Numbered from the stretch's first letter, positions 47,645-59,411 are shown. The stretch is 64,000 nucleotides of DNA from Poa pratensis (GCA_947311845.1 CAMZMU010000059.1:54459461-54523460); one strand, 5' to 3'. Program-made: numbers and translations. Notes: generated from the letters alone by a model not told the origin.

Positions 47645-50205
47645 TCATCCTCGACGGAATTTTCTTGCAAGTGAAACCCAACATACGGCTACCAGCACGT
47701 AAACCCGATCGTACATGTCGTCCGAAAATGAGAAACAACCAACCCTCCATTTCCTCTTGAACAACAAACCACAGAAGACAATCCAGTGACCTACCACAAA
47801 TCCTATGATCACGCAGAGGTAAAACGAAACCACATGGCTCATGCCTTCATCCTCTTCAGGGGCGAGCGGAGTTATGACAGTTCCAGAGCAATTCCTTGCG
47901 AGAGGTGGACCACAGAGACCTGGGTTGCCGATGTAGATGGATTCTTTGTCATCTAGGGTTCTTAACTGATTTCCGGATGGTATTGTTCCTGTCAGATTGT
48001 TATATGACAAGTTCAAGCGGGTCAACGATGTTAGAGCTGATAAACTTGTAGGGATTTCACCACGTAGCTGATTATGTGAGAGGTCAAAAGATTCCAAAGC
48101 CTGTAGCTCACCAATACTTTGGGGTATTATGTCACTCAGACTGTTCCAAGACAAGTTTAAGTTCTTCAATGCAACGAGCTTACCAATTTCTTGAGGAATC
48201 ATCCCTGTTAAACGGTTGCAGGAAAAATCAATGGATACCATGTATGCGATTCCTTTGGTATATTCAAGCTGCTGACCTTTGTGTCCACCAATAAACTATC
48301 AGTATAAGCATCAATGTGCATGTCGATTCCTGTGATTCCAAAGTTAACTGTTTGGTAAAGGCCACTATGATTATTTGGCGTAATAGTCATAGCTATGAGA
48401 TTCCCAAGTGATTGTGGTATGTTCCCTGAGATGTTATTGCATGCAATGTCTAAATACTGAAGGCCCTTCATCCTGGTTAGTTGTTGAGGGATGCCACCAG
48501 AGAACATGTTTGAGCGCAACCGCAGAAGTGTCAATTTTGGTAACTTTGATTGGATCCATGTTGGTAAGCTCCAGAAAATTTATTGTGTGCCAGATCAAGT
48601 AATTTCAGCTCACTGCATCTCTGAAGAAACAAAGGGAATGCTCCTGAAAGATTGTTGTTGTTCAAGTTAAACATGGTTGAGTTCTTGCACCCTTGAGGCA
48701 GTTGGGAAGTGTCCCGTTTAGCAGGTTTTTTGATAGGTCTAGAAACGTCAAGCGTTGCAACTGAAGCAGGGAGCAGGGTATAGTTCCAGAAAAAGAATTA
48801 TTGAAGAGAAGGAGTACTTGTAGCATTGGGGCTCCGATATCTGATGGCAGTGCACCTGATAGATTGTTTCCAGAAAGGTCCAAGTAGCTTAGATTCTTTG
48901 GAAGTGTTGGAATTGGGCCAACAAGCTGATTAGAACTTATATCCAATGTCTCTAATTGCATACCACCAAACAGGAAATGGTGCTCGGTGATTGTACCATG
49001 TAGGTTGTTAGAATTTAGTCGCAATGTTCTCAAATTTGTGTGTTTCCATGTACCAACTGGTATCTCTCCTGATAGCTTGTTGTTGTTGAGACTAAGGATG
49101 ATCAGGCTGCTAAAGTGCCGGAGCCAAGCCGGTAAGCTCCCTGTCAAATTGTTATTGTCCAAATAGAGTTCCTGCAATTCATCCGATGGCAATTGATGCA
49201 GTAGCTTTGTTACATCCATGCTAATGAAATTTCTCCATAAGTCGAGTACCTGTAGTTTCTTCAGTTTCTTCAAGGTCAGTGGTACCGTGCCAGTGAAGTT
49301 GTTGCTATCAAGAAACAAGTACTCAAGGGAGGTCAAATTCCCCACCGCATCAGGGATAGGACCATGGATTCCGCAGTCAAATAGAGTGAGTATTTGGAGG
49401 CTAGGCAGATCCCAATAATAAAAAATGTCTCCGATAGATGCGCTGAAGGGGTTTGAACTGAGGTCGAGGTACTCCAGCGATGTGAGGTTGGAATGTATCG
49501 GGGTAGACATAGGGCTCTGAAGCCCACACAAATTTAAGGAAAGTTGTATCAAATTGGGGAGCATGTTGATAGCATGAGCCCAGTTGACGGCAGCGCTGAG
49601 GTCCACCTCATTCATATCGAGGTTTTGTAGGTTCCTCAGGCGCGACACCCATGTGAGATCATACGAGTAAGAGCTATCACTACCGAGGTAAAGGAGTTGC
49701 AGTTTCGAGAGGTTGCCGATGTGTGGTGGAATCCGGCCGCCGAAATTGGAGTCAGAAAGGTCAAGAACCATCAGACTCCAGAGGGCACCGATGAGCTCCG
49801 GATGGGTTTGCCGCCGAAGTCATTGGATGAGAGGTCCAGCTGCTTGAGATGCCGTAAATTGAGTAACGAGGAGCGTATCTCACCTCCTATGGTCTCGTTG
49901 GACATAGCCCAATTGTCGGAGTTGATACTGAGCGCGACGACGTGGCCGGTCCGGTTGCTGCAGACGATGCCCGTCCAGAGGCAGCACTCCGTGCCTCGCC
50001 ACGACGACAGGATGTTGCCGGGGTCGGTGAGGCCGGCCTTCATGTCGAGAAGCGCGTCCCGCTCGTGGGGGACGCAGAGGGTGCCGGCTGCTGTTGATGG
50101 GAGCGTCGCTGGCAGAGCTGCAGCCGGCGAACTCCGATGGAAGAGGAGGAAAAACGTGGTCAGGCTGATCATCGTAACCCGGACCAGCTCCCTCGGCTCG
50201 GCCAT
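47645..50205 (-). CDS. LRR receptor-like protein (RLP, no kinase); four frameshifts
   Basis: A single-exon gene from the ATG at 50205 to a stop at 47645, about 854 residues intended. It has a signal peptide (about residues 1-33), an LRRNT_2 cap with two cysteine motifs (ERDALLDMKAGL; ECCLWTGIVC), and about 20-25 extracellular LRRs of the xxLxxLxxLxLxxN/GxIP type. An island-like break lies near 48330-48400, followed by the C-terminal cap NPGLCGPPL, an acidic patch (PEEDEG) and one transmembrane helix (YLCVIIGFVVGHWIVF) with a short basic cytoplasmic tail. This is the Cf/EIX-type RLP layout, usually pattern or effector recognition at the plasma membrane with a partner such as SOBIR1 (family knowledge). 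Single bases are missing near 49800, 48690, 48570 and 48280. 2561 nt plus four is exactly 855 codons, so the gene is probably intact in the plant. Confidence 0.9.
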
Positions 50206-50263
50206 TTTTCGTGTGGATGTGTGCGAGGGGCAGCTTTGTGCGTCTAGCTTCGTTCGGTAAGAG

Positions 50264-50273
50264 TGTATATAAG
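50264..50273 (-). promoter_or_regulatory. TATA box of the LRR-RLP gene
   Basis: On the minus strand CCTTATATACA lies about 60 nt upstream of the ATG at 50205, the expected spacing for a short leader. The rest of 50206-50682 is promoter or intergenic DNA with nothing else recognised. Confidence 0.6.
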
Positions 50274-50682
50274 GAGGCGTCCGTGACGGAACAGTTCATC
50301 TTCGTTGACTTGAAGTCAGTCAGTCAGCGCCTCTGAAGACTGCAGACCGTGTGGAAATTAATCATCGGTGGCTTGCTTTTGCTTCCTATTTCCAAACAGT
50401 CGGATATGGGGAGTGCTGGATGCTGCCTACTTGCTTTCCAGCTGTCTAGCACCCTGAAATGGACCAGCAGCATGTGTAACACCTACTGATAGTTTTGCTC
50501 CTTGCACTTAGCTTTGTGTTTGCACTTTGTAATAGCACTGGAGGCTTTGTGTTGTCTAATGGTTGGGCTATACTGCAGAAAAATCAAGGGCGAAAAGGCA
50601 TTGAAGATGGCGTCATGGTGATCAAGCTGGTGACGAGGGAAGCATACTCAAGAACGCATGGATGGGCTTCTGTTACTACACA

Positions 50683-52260
50683 CTAGTGGAATTCGGTGCG
50701 GCGACACGCCGCACCCGTTGTAATTCGAAATGTTGAAATCTGTCGGAATTTTTCGTCTAGAGTATGTCCAAATACTTAGTGAATTAAAATGTTCAAATAT
50801 GGTTGTATTTTGACATAAATTTTTAATTTAACTCCATAGTTAGAGAATGTATGATATGAGCATTTTTTTAATTCGAACTCCATGTTTAGATAAAGTTCAT
50901 CTAGATTGTATCCGAATATTCACCAAATTGGAATGTTCAAATATGTTTGAATTATGCCATGTGTAGTTAGCATATATTTTTGTGAGCATGTTGATATATT
51001 TTAGAGTATCTTTTTTTTAGCAAATTGAACTGTTCAAATATGTTTTTATTTTTTCAGTAATATTCAATTTAAGTCCATAATGAATGGAAACGCACATTTA
51101 TTGAATTGAGTTCCATATTTAGAGAAAGTTCATCTAGGTTACATCAAAATATTTATCAAATTGAAATGTTCAATGTAAGTCCGTAATTGGAGGAAGTGCA
51201 TTTGTTTTTTGTCTAAACATTCACCAACTCAAAAATGTTTAAACATTTAATAAGTTAGATTCCACATAATTAAAGAAAGTACAGTTGTTTTTTGTCCAAA
51301 TATATTCATCAATTCAAAATATGTAGACATGTTTGTTTTTTGACATAAACAGTTAGCATTTTTTTTTGAGCATTTTGATTGAATTCCATATTTAGGGAAA
51401 GCTCATCTAGATTATATTCAAAAATTTACCAAATTGAAATGTTCAATTTAAGCCCATAATTAGAGGAAGTGCATTACTTGAGTATTTAATTCTCAAATTT
51501 AATTCCACATAATTAGAGGAAGTGCATTTTTTTGTCCAAATATTCAAAATTCAAAATATCTAAACATGTTTGTTTCTTTGCCATAAATAGTTAGCATTTT
51601 TTTCTGAGCATTTTGATGTACTTTCCATATTTTTTCGACGGGTATGGGTATTTGTAGAAATATTTCAATTTTCTAAAAAAAAATCTTTAAAAAAAGTCAA
51701 TTTTCTAAAAAAAAATCCAAAAAAAAATTTCAAAAAAAAATACTGTAGAAGTGCGAGTGAACACCGATTTATATTTTTTTTAACGCAAGGACTTTATTGA
51801 AAAAAAATGGCACGCGGAGACTTTTCTGCAAAATGTTTTATTTCGGAGGACCGATTCGTTAAAATAAAAAGGTTAAAACATGTAAGTTGTTTGGAATGGT
51901 GATATACATCTACTCGTGAGAGGAAAATTTAAACGGATGAATGAGTGCGACAAATTTGACAAAATTCGTCGAATATTTTTACGAGTTTGGATCCAAAATT
52001 AAAGAGTTAGAGTCGACCAAACTCGAAACTGATCACGGGAATGGAACCTACTCGTCGACTGGCATATTTTTCGTGTATATGTTATCGCGAAAAGGGCAAA
52101 AATAAAAATATACAATGTATGTGTACACGGAGCACTGTAGAAGTGCGGGGAATGTAGCTGCTTTAGCCGATTTGCGCGGCACTGTAGCAGCCTACAGTGC
52201 GCGCGACGTGGGCACGCTGGCAGGAGGTCTAAAAGGGTTGTCTTTTATATAGGTATAGGA
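50683..52260 (-). mobile_element. Non-autonomous Helitron (1578 bp)
   Basis: On the minus strand it starts TCCTATACCTATATAAAAG after A (52260) and ends with a hairpin (GGTGCGGCG, ACA, CGCCGCACC; plus-strand 50695-50715), an 8 nt spacer and CTAG (50683-50686) before T. The interior is AT-rich with diverged ~120 bp units built on TTAGAGGAAGTGCAT and TTGAAATGTTCAA. It includes a copy of the dispersed repeat (51871-52095). No Rep/helicase is encoded. Confidence 0.85.
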
Positions 52261-52998
52261 TTTGCTAAACTAGATTGTGCTCTGCTCTGTTGTAGCTGCT
52301 GCTGGGTGTTGCAGCACCTTACATGGAGGGGTGCTACTCTGTGCGCCTTGTTTCTTTTCCGCTTCTATTTCTACTTTTCGTTTATTTGTAAAAACACTGG
52401 GCGGGTTTCTTATATGCAAATGCCCAGCCGAAAAACCTTCACCGGAACGCTAGGATTTGAGTGTACTGCTAGGATTTGAGTGTGTGGCCTTCTTGATCTC
52501 GTGGACACTCATTCATATTTTTTATTATATCGTGTTGCTTAATTTTTCAAGCAAGTAAAGAGCAACAGACACCACTCTTAACACCCTTCATTCACGACTG
52601 CTCAATATTCCCAGTCTTGTTTGCCGCAGGAATTTGCTACGACTAAACACAATATATAAATCTTACTTTGCTATATCCTTTAGAAGGTAAAAAACAATAT
52701 TCTAAATATCTTATAACATGCCTATGCTTTATAGAAAGATTGTTCCAAGCAGATAACCAAGCAAGATACTCCTGATGCTGTAGGTTATACTTTGTAATCC
52801 ACTATGATTAGCCTTTTTTTTATCAGATGTGATTTGAAACTGAATGTGGGTTTGCCAAGTTGCTTAGATGGAAAGAAGAGATAGAAAACTGAGTATGTTT
52901 CATTTGACAATAATAACATGGTGCAATTTTCAAATATCATGGCAATACTATACATGCTTGGTCATTTATGTGGTCACATCCCTAGTATGTTGTGATAA
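52261..52998. other. Intergenic, nothing recognised
   Basis: AT-rich noncoding DNA. GGAATTT-type degenerate motifs and short ORFs without domains. The left TSD of the next element is at 52999-53007. Confidence 0.55.
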
Positions 52999-53007
52999 TT
53001 ATCTGTC

Positions 53008-53823
53008 CAATAATGCTACACCTACGGGAAAACACTTACGGAAAAGGGTTACGGACTGACGTGGAAACACCAACGTGGAAGCCGTGTAACGTGTATTTAT
53101 GTAAAGCTCCTCCTCTTTTGTCAAATTTAATCCTCAAGTCCTTCTTGTTTTGCACACTATACCTTAATTTTCATTAATATCTACATTTTCGAGATTTTTT
53201 TTTACATTGCATTCGATCCTTCAATGAAAAATATTGGGATCATGAAAAACACAAGGCAAACATTATGGATGGGAATTTTTACACCGAACAGAACCAAGAT
53301 CGGGCAAACGGATCAAGAAATAAAATACTACTCCCTCCGTTCGCAAAAGGATGTCACAAAAATGAACTATAGATAGACCATTTTTGTGACATCCTTTTCC
53401 GAACGGAGGGAGTAGAAGACAACAGTTTGTCATCCATGCCGTCACCTCTTCCAACCGGCCGCTGCCACTCTACCCAACGCCGACTACTACGGCATCCCTT
53501 CCGAAGCGGCTCTTCTTCCTTACCCCTCAAGTCGCCGTCTCCATTCCCACCGGCCGTCGCAGGATCGCCTCTCGCCGCCGCCTCCTTTCCAGATATTGGG
53601 GATGAGCACCACAGGGGACGCAGCCGACGGGAGGCCTCTTGATCCAGATGCGGTGGGGATTGAGCAGGGACAAGAAGAGGTTTCTTTGCAGATAATCTTG
53701 CTAAGATTTTATCTTCGTAACTTCTCACGGGAGGTAGAACGGTGATTTGGCTTCCACGTAGTCTTTTCCACGTCAGTCCGTACGCGTTTTCCGTAACTTC
53801 TGCCCGTAGGTGTAGCATTATTG
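53008..53823. mobile_element. Mutator-like element carrying a GC-rich fragment (Pack-MULE-like, 816 bp)
   Basis: Inverted ends CAATAATGCTACACCTACGG and its complement extend about 85 bp with good matching (shared TTACGGAAAA, TACGGACTGACGTGGAAA and CGTGGAAGCC). They are flanked by a perfect 9 bp TSD TTATCTGTC (52999-53007, 53824-53832). The interior at 53420-53680 is GC-rich and coding-like on both strands, unlike its AT-rich flanks, which suggests a captured gene fragment. A Stowaway MITE is nested at 53331. Confidence 0.93.
53331..53412. mobile_element. Short Stowaway MITE (82 bp) nested in the MULE
   Basis: CTCCCTCCGTTCG at the left, CGAACGGAGGGAG at the right, TA at 53329-53330 and 53413-53414. 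The whole 82 bp forms a nearly perfect hairpin (GGATGTCACAAAAATG arms). Confidence 0.95.
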
Positions 53824-53832
53824 TTATCTGTC

Positions 53833-54525
53833 TATTACCAGTAGCTATAAGCGAGTCAATTCTTAGGTTGGCGGCGTGGCCTTCCCATTCTAGATTTAAG
53901 TTGATCTGAAAGGTTGAATTAGGCCATTTGGTAATTTCTTCATGTGTTGCCATATTGGAATCTGTAAATGTGTTCCTTTCTTTCCTAATGGTGTGACGTT
54001 AATTTACGTGATTTCCTGGGTGTTTTGACAATTTAACCTTATTTTTACATTCTAAGAACAGCACCACATCCTCATGGCAAACTGACAGGATATAACACAA
54101 CTAATCTCTTTCACTCCACTAATCTATGCATGTTGAACTGAACTAACAGTACCGAACTAGCTCGTGCTACAGACAAGTATGAACCATAAGTTCTTTGCCT
54201 TAGCAGAGTTGGATCATGATAGGACATAAAGCGGACATTTTGCTTCAAAAAAAAAAGTGGGCATGTCCTAGATAAGAAGTTACTTTACATTGACATTGTG
54301 GTTCGTTTGCAATGTTATGATACCCAATTGTCATCTTCATGTGATTCAACATGTTTCCTGTCTTGTTCATGTTCATTATAATTTGATTAATTCACAAGTT
54401 TTTCAATAGCACATAAAGAGGCCACTGTTTAATTAATTCCAATGTGCTATTGCAAATTTATTCACAAGTTTTTGCTTCTCTATGTGCTATCGCAAAATTT
54501 AATTAATTCCAATTGTCTTGCCTTA
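53833..54525. other. Intergenic, nothing recognised
   Basis: AT-rich noncoding DNA. TTTAATTAATTCCAAT recurs near 54428 and 54496 as part of a ~70 bp direct duplication that also contains CACAAGTTTTT and GTGCTAT. Confidence 0.55.
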
Positions 54526-54766
54526 TCTAGGCAGTTTTAGGACGACCTCGACGCTGCTCTTCGGGAGCTCGTTGACTTGTTTGTGGTGAGAAATTGTTAC
54601 ATGTGGTGGTTGTATGTTGAATGGTGCATGTTGGTGGTTGTGATGTGAATGGTGTGATGTGATGTGAATGGTGCATGTTGGTGCTGGTGGTGTATGTATT
54701 TGTGTTGGTGGTTGGAATGCCACAAATGTTTGTGGATGAAATGTTTGCAGGTACCCATGAGGCCCT

Positions 54767-54944
54767 TGAGATTGTCGGAATGTCGATTAACTTCCGTTCC
54801 GATAAATTTCGGGTACTCCATATGTCATTTTTTTAGCAAAGGTCATGCCGATTTTTTTTTCCGCATGACCTTTGCTAAAAAGAGGAGATTTGGAGTACCC
54901 GAAATTTGCCGGAACGGAAGTTAAATAACATTCCGTCAATCTCG
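54767..54944. repeat. Perfect-looking hairpin with ~83 bp arms
   Basis: Left arm 54767-54849 and right arm 54862-54944 pair over nearly their whole length (cores AACTTCCGTTCCG, TTTCGGGTACTCCA and TTTAGCAAAGGTCATGC), with a 12 nt T-rich loop. It lies just upstream of the CACTA ORF1 and would give a long dsRNA stem if transcribed. Confidence 0.85.
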
Positions 54945-55074
54945 TCCCTCGGATTTTGAATGCTTAAGTGGATTTCAATTATTTAGGGAATTTTAAATAC
55001 TTTAGTGGATTTTAAATGCTTTAGTGAATTTTTAATTGTTTTACTAACTACGAGATTTTATTGTTAGTGCGAAC

Positions 55075-56529
55075 ATGGCTAACAACGAAGAGGCCGGGGG
55101 TTCAGGGCTAGGAGGCGATGCCGGTTATGATCCATTAGTGGAGCACTACATGTCGATGCAAAGGGAAAGTGAGGACGACATGGAGATGCAAAGGGATCAT
55201 ACTGAGCGGGACAATGAGATGGAGGATGTCGAGGGCAATCAGGGCACCAGGGATGATGGCACTAGCAGTGACCCCAGGGATGGCAACGAGACCACTATGA
55301 GTGGCGCCGGGGATGGTCACGAGACCACTGATGGTACCCAAGCCAAGCGTCGCCGGATCCGGAAGGAGAGGCAACCAAACACGCTCCCCACCACTCGATC
55401 TGTATTTACGGAAGTGGACCCAAGTGGTATGCCTACGCAGCCACGGAAACTTGCAAGTGGGTTCGGCAACAACTGCGGATGCATCCTTCGAGACATCGCC
55501 TCGATCAACGACGAGAACATAAGGGATAAAGACCATGAAGCTTTGGCGGGCTCCTTATTCAGAAGCTGCACACACGATACAAGTTCCCGCACACGTAAGA
55601 TAACTTGGATCTCCACAAAAATCTGGTAAACACATTAGCCCTCGGCAAGATGAGCAGAGCTCTGAGCACTTGGAAAAATAGGGTGAGGATCATGATTGAT
55701 AAATGTGCCAGTTTCGAAGATATCAACCGCATCTTTCGGAGCATTTCGCAAGATGATTTAAATCTTTTCATTGAGATTGAAAAACATGCTTCGAAGGTGG
55801 CGTTGAGGCAGTGGGGGAAGGATATGCGGGGGAAGAACCTTGGTGACCACAATCTCGGAAGCGGTGTTACCTCGGCAAGCAACCAATTTGGGACAAGCAG
55901 GACGAAGAGTATAAAAAAAGCAGCAGGTCAACCCCTTCGACAAGTTCAAAGACCCACTGGCAAAACAATTTATCAGGGCCCGATACAACGAAGATCCGAA
56001 AACCGGGAAACTTCTCATGAACAAGAAGGTCAAGGATCTCCAGGCGCATTATCTGGTAAGGAACTTTACCAGCTGAAATAGCTTCTAATCAAGTCGATTA
56101 TATGCTAGCAGCAACATTTCTAAATGATCCACGTTCCTTCTACAGGAGGAACAAGAACTTGCGCTGACCCAGGCCTCATCCCAGGAGTCGTCGGTGAAAG
56201 CCCCTTGGGACAACCCTTTGAATAGGGCGGTGAACAGGGTAAAGGACGTGCCGGTGTCACGTAAGCCTCATCGTGGGCGTGTGCTCGGCGCCGGGCTCGG
56301 CAAAAAATATTCTGATTATTTCCCCGAGGACAAGGAGACGCGAAAGGAGAGGAGGAAGCTCGAGAAGGAAAATATCCAGAGGGAAATGGTCCAAGAAGAA
56401 GTGGCAAAGACGGTCAACTCCCTCCTTCCTTCCATCACGCAGTCGGTTATAAATTGGTTTGCCAGTGGCCAACAAGGGGCTCCCCCCATGATCAGCGTAG
56501 GCGCCAGCAACTCCAACAATCAGGCGTAG
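55075..56529 (+). pseudogene. CACTA ORF1-type protein (plant transposase_24-like), frameshifted
   Basis: From the ATG at 55075: an acidic, repetitive Met/Glu/Asp/Arg-rich N-terminus (about residues 1-95), a basic AKRRRIRKERQ motif, and the LASGFGNNCGCILRD segment. The frame then breaks near 55563 and 55860-55910. Later segments are NTLALGKMSRALSTWKN, LRQWGKDMRGKN, and (56148-56529) a helical, charged ETRKERRKLEKEN region ending NQA-stop at 56527-56529. It contains at least one intron-like interruption near 56080-56150. The role of this CACTA ORF is not firmly known. Confidence 0.7.
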
Positions 56530-58688
56530 TTGCAAGTTCCGCAGAACCCTAATCCTGTTAGGGCTGATGCGCCGGTCGCAAACAATGCACAAGTTACGCC
56601 GGCCGCCAACATTACACATGGTAGGGAGGATTCGCCGGCCGTCACCGCGCCTCATAGCAGCCCTTCCGTCGTCTCTTGCACGCCGGCGGTGGTCCGCGGT
56701 CCGTCGACATTAGACGAGCTCAACGCCCTCACGGTAATTTTGCGTCGCAAAGGCTCAACTAGTTATTAATTTATCCTTCGCGCCCTCTCTAACGCCTTGC
56801 GTACGTGTTTTCGCAGGCCGACGAGGTGGGATGCACATTGCTGCTTAGTTTGAACAACGAGTTCAAAGACGTGGCGAAAGGTCAAATCGTGGCACCACTC
56901 AACCGCACGTTCCACTGTCAGCGTATGCCCGAGAACATGTTTACGGTTACATTGCATACGGTGTTCCCGGGTTGCGGAAATTTGGATCCTCCGACTCAAC
57001 CCGCCGAAGCCGATAAAGAGTTGAACCTCGGGGAATGCTTGATTATGCCCATGCTATGGCCAAAAGCATTGATTCGTGTGGACCCTACTATCAACACCCA
57101 ACAGCCAACAGCGGCCGGGTCGGCGCCAGACCAAGACAAGACCACTCCACCTGCCGAGCCCGCGGCAGAGCATGGTAATTTGTCTGATGATGACGCCAAC
57201 GACTTCCTCAATGATTACTATGACCAAGACCTGGGTCCTCTTGATCTGCCCAACCGTGATCCCGATACTCCCGCGGCCGATCTCCCAGAGAAATCTCAGT
57301 GCTCGAAGCATCGACTATTCACTTCTCAGGAAACGCCTGAAGCGGCCCCCTTCTTCACCGAGGATCAAACAGCCACACAAGCTGTTCTTAGCCAGGGCAC
57401 ACTCCATGAGGGTATCAAAGACGCGCTAGCATCTCCCATATTCGTGAAGCAGCCGGATAAGAAGGTACGGAAAAGATATAACAAGAAACGTGCCGATGCC
57501 TCCAGCCAGCCGGCGCCTACGAAGCCGTCGGCGCCTACGAAGCCACCGACCCAGTATCATGACAAGGTACCCGTCCAGAACTGGCATAAAATACATGAAT
57601 TGGGTAAACCGATTCTGCCGCCGAAAGCCCGGGAGCTCCTAACTGGGGATATGAGGAGCGTACATGAGGGTGTCCTGTATTTGGAGAATAGTTACCTCTG
57701 AATGCCAAATCCACCATACCCCCTTTTCGTGGGAAAGGTGCCACAGGGCATGTGCTTTGTCGATACTTACCCCGGGGACGTGTTCTTCGTCAGATTTGAT
57801 GAGATCTTCGACCTGTACCACATGAACCGGCTCCCCATAGTTATGGTCCACCTAGTTGCTCTCAATTTGGCGCACCAGCTCAAGAAGGAGAATACCCTGA
57901 ACTTGGCGATAATGGACCCCTACTTCATGTATGAGGGCAACATGAGTAGCCCTGCGGGTCGGCTAATCGTGACGCAGTTCGTCGAACGTTTCTTCCTGGA
58001 GAATAAGGACAAGAGTACCATTCTCGTGGCTTACTTTCCCGAGTAAGTCATTCAATTCGATCGCTAGCCGCCATAAAATGATTTCTTAGATTTCGTAGAA
58101 TACCGATGGTCTCTTTTTGGCAGGAACCACCACTGCACCCTCATCATGTTGGATCTGGAAACAACGGAAGCCACATACTTGGACTCGGGGAGGGAGAAGA
58201 AGAAAGACTACACCAATATCAAGAAAGTTCTGAATGATGCTCTCACCGGCTATGCCTCCAAGGGGGGAATAGTTAAAAAGAAACATGCCAAGCAAGGCAA
58301 GCTGGTATTCGGCCACAAGACAGACTTCCTATGCACCAAGCAGGCGGACCACAGTACGAGGGAGGCCTAATACGCCATAATGCACATCAGGGAGTTCGTA
58401 CGGGACCAGCACAATCTTGCCTTGCCATCTGATCTCAAAAAATGGTTCAAATACATGTCGGAATACACTGATGACGAACTCAAACAAGAGTTTGGTCGCA
58501 TCCAGCGCATGATCGCGTGAATCATCCAAAAGGATGTCTGCTCTACCGATGGGACATTCTACCACGGCTTACCACTACCATCTAACAGCGAGATAGAAAG
58601 GCGCTTGGAAGCGCAGGGTGACGGCAGGCCGTTCAACTCGTTAGATGGCATCAACCCGTTCTCGCCGAAGCCGAGCAAGAAGCAATGA
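56530..58688 (+). pseudogene. CACTA second ORF: ULP1-like (C48-fold) protein, interrupted by stops
   Basis: Segments: 56530-56769 (Pro/Ala-rich linker), 56817-57701 (conserved block, acidic linker, basic KKVRKRYNKKR), 57702-58046 (YPLFVGKVPQGMCFVDTYPG ... LAIMDPYFM) and 58124-58688 (CTLIMLDLETTEATYLDSG ... FYHGLPLPSNSEIE). Introns appear at about 56770-56816 and 58047-58123 (TTTGGCAG acceptor). The last two blocks have the strand-helix-LDS pattern of ULP1-type cysteine proteases. In-frame stops at 57699-57701, near 58368 and near 58520 break it. Protease activity is not predicted. Confidence 0.7.
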
Positions 58689-59159
58689 TCGACGGTTGAT
58701 CCCTTAGTCCGTTACTGTTTCGAGCGATCGATGAACTTATGTCTTGTAAACGTTATTCGTAAACTTGTTGTTGTTTTTTACTTTCTGCGAACATGCTATC
58801 TAGGGTTATATGAATCCTGAATTCCTAATTATGTAGCTTTTAAATATTGCGTACATGTGAAATCCTCTTTCCGTTGAACTTGTTTCGGTTTGTCTTCTTT
58901 TAGATGCCGATGATTAAAATGTTGTGGCACTACGTGATACAGGGATGGTGCCAGCGAGCCTTGTAATATACACGAATATAACATTTTATGCATCCTACTT
59001 GGCTCGCTAGCACCATCTCTGTAATCTGTGGGTGCCACACTTCTAAGTATGAGGCACAAATCCAATCATTTTTTGTTTTGTTTTGTTTTGTCTTTTTCCT
59101 TAATTAGAACTCTTGCTTTTTTTGCCTAATACTTTTATCCGTGTCTTGTGTACAGAGAG

Positions 59160-59411
59160 ATGAAGAAGTGGTATGTGGTGTACTAAAGTAGGGTTCCAGG
59201 AGTCTATGACGAGTGGGATGACTGTCTGAAACAAGTGAACAAGTTCAAGAGCAACAACTACAAGGGCTACAAGACTAAAGCGGTGGCGGAAGCTAGGTAC
59301 TTGAACCACCTGCTAGAGGAAGAGAAGAAGAACCGGATGAAATCTAACTTCATCGTGATCCCCTTCTTACTCATCGTCATTGTCATTCTCTTGTATGTGA
59401 TTGTAATTTAG
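59160..59411 (+). pseudogene. Small tail-anchored viroplasmin-domain (RNase H1 N-terminal-like) ORF with one stop
   Basis: An 84-codon frame too short and interrupted for routine ORF calling. It opens MKKWYVVY, followed by a TAA at codon 9, then RVPGVYDEWDDC and NNYKGYKTKAVAEA, the pattern of the caulimovirus-type viroplasmin domain also present at the N-terminus of eukaryotic RNase H1. It ends with a basic KKNRMK linker and a ~20-residue hydrophobic segment (about codons 64-83), i.e. a predicted C-terminal membrane anchor. No RNase H catalytic domain follows. It lies between the ULP1-like ORF and the subterminal repeats of the CACTA element. Confidence 0.75.
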
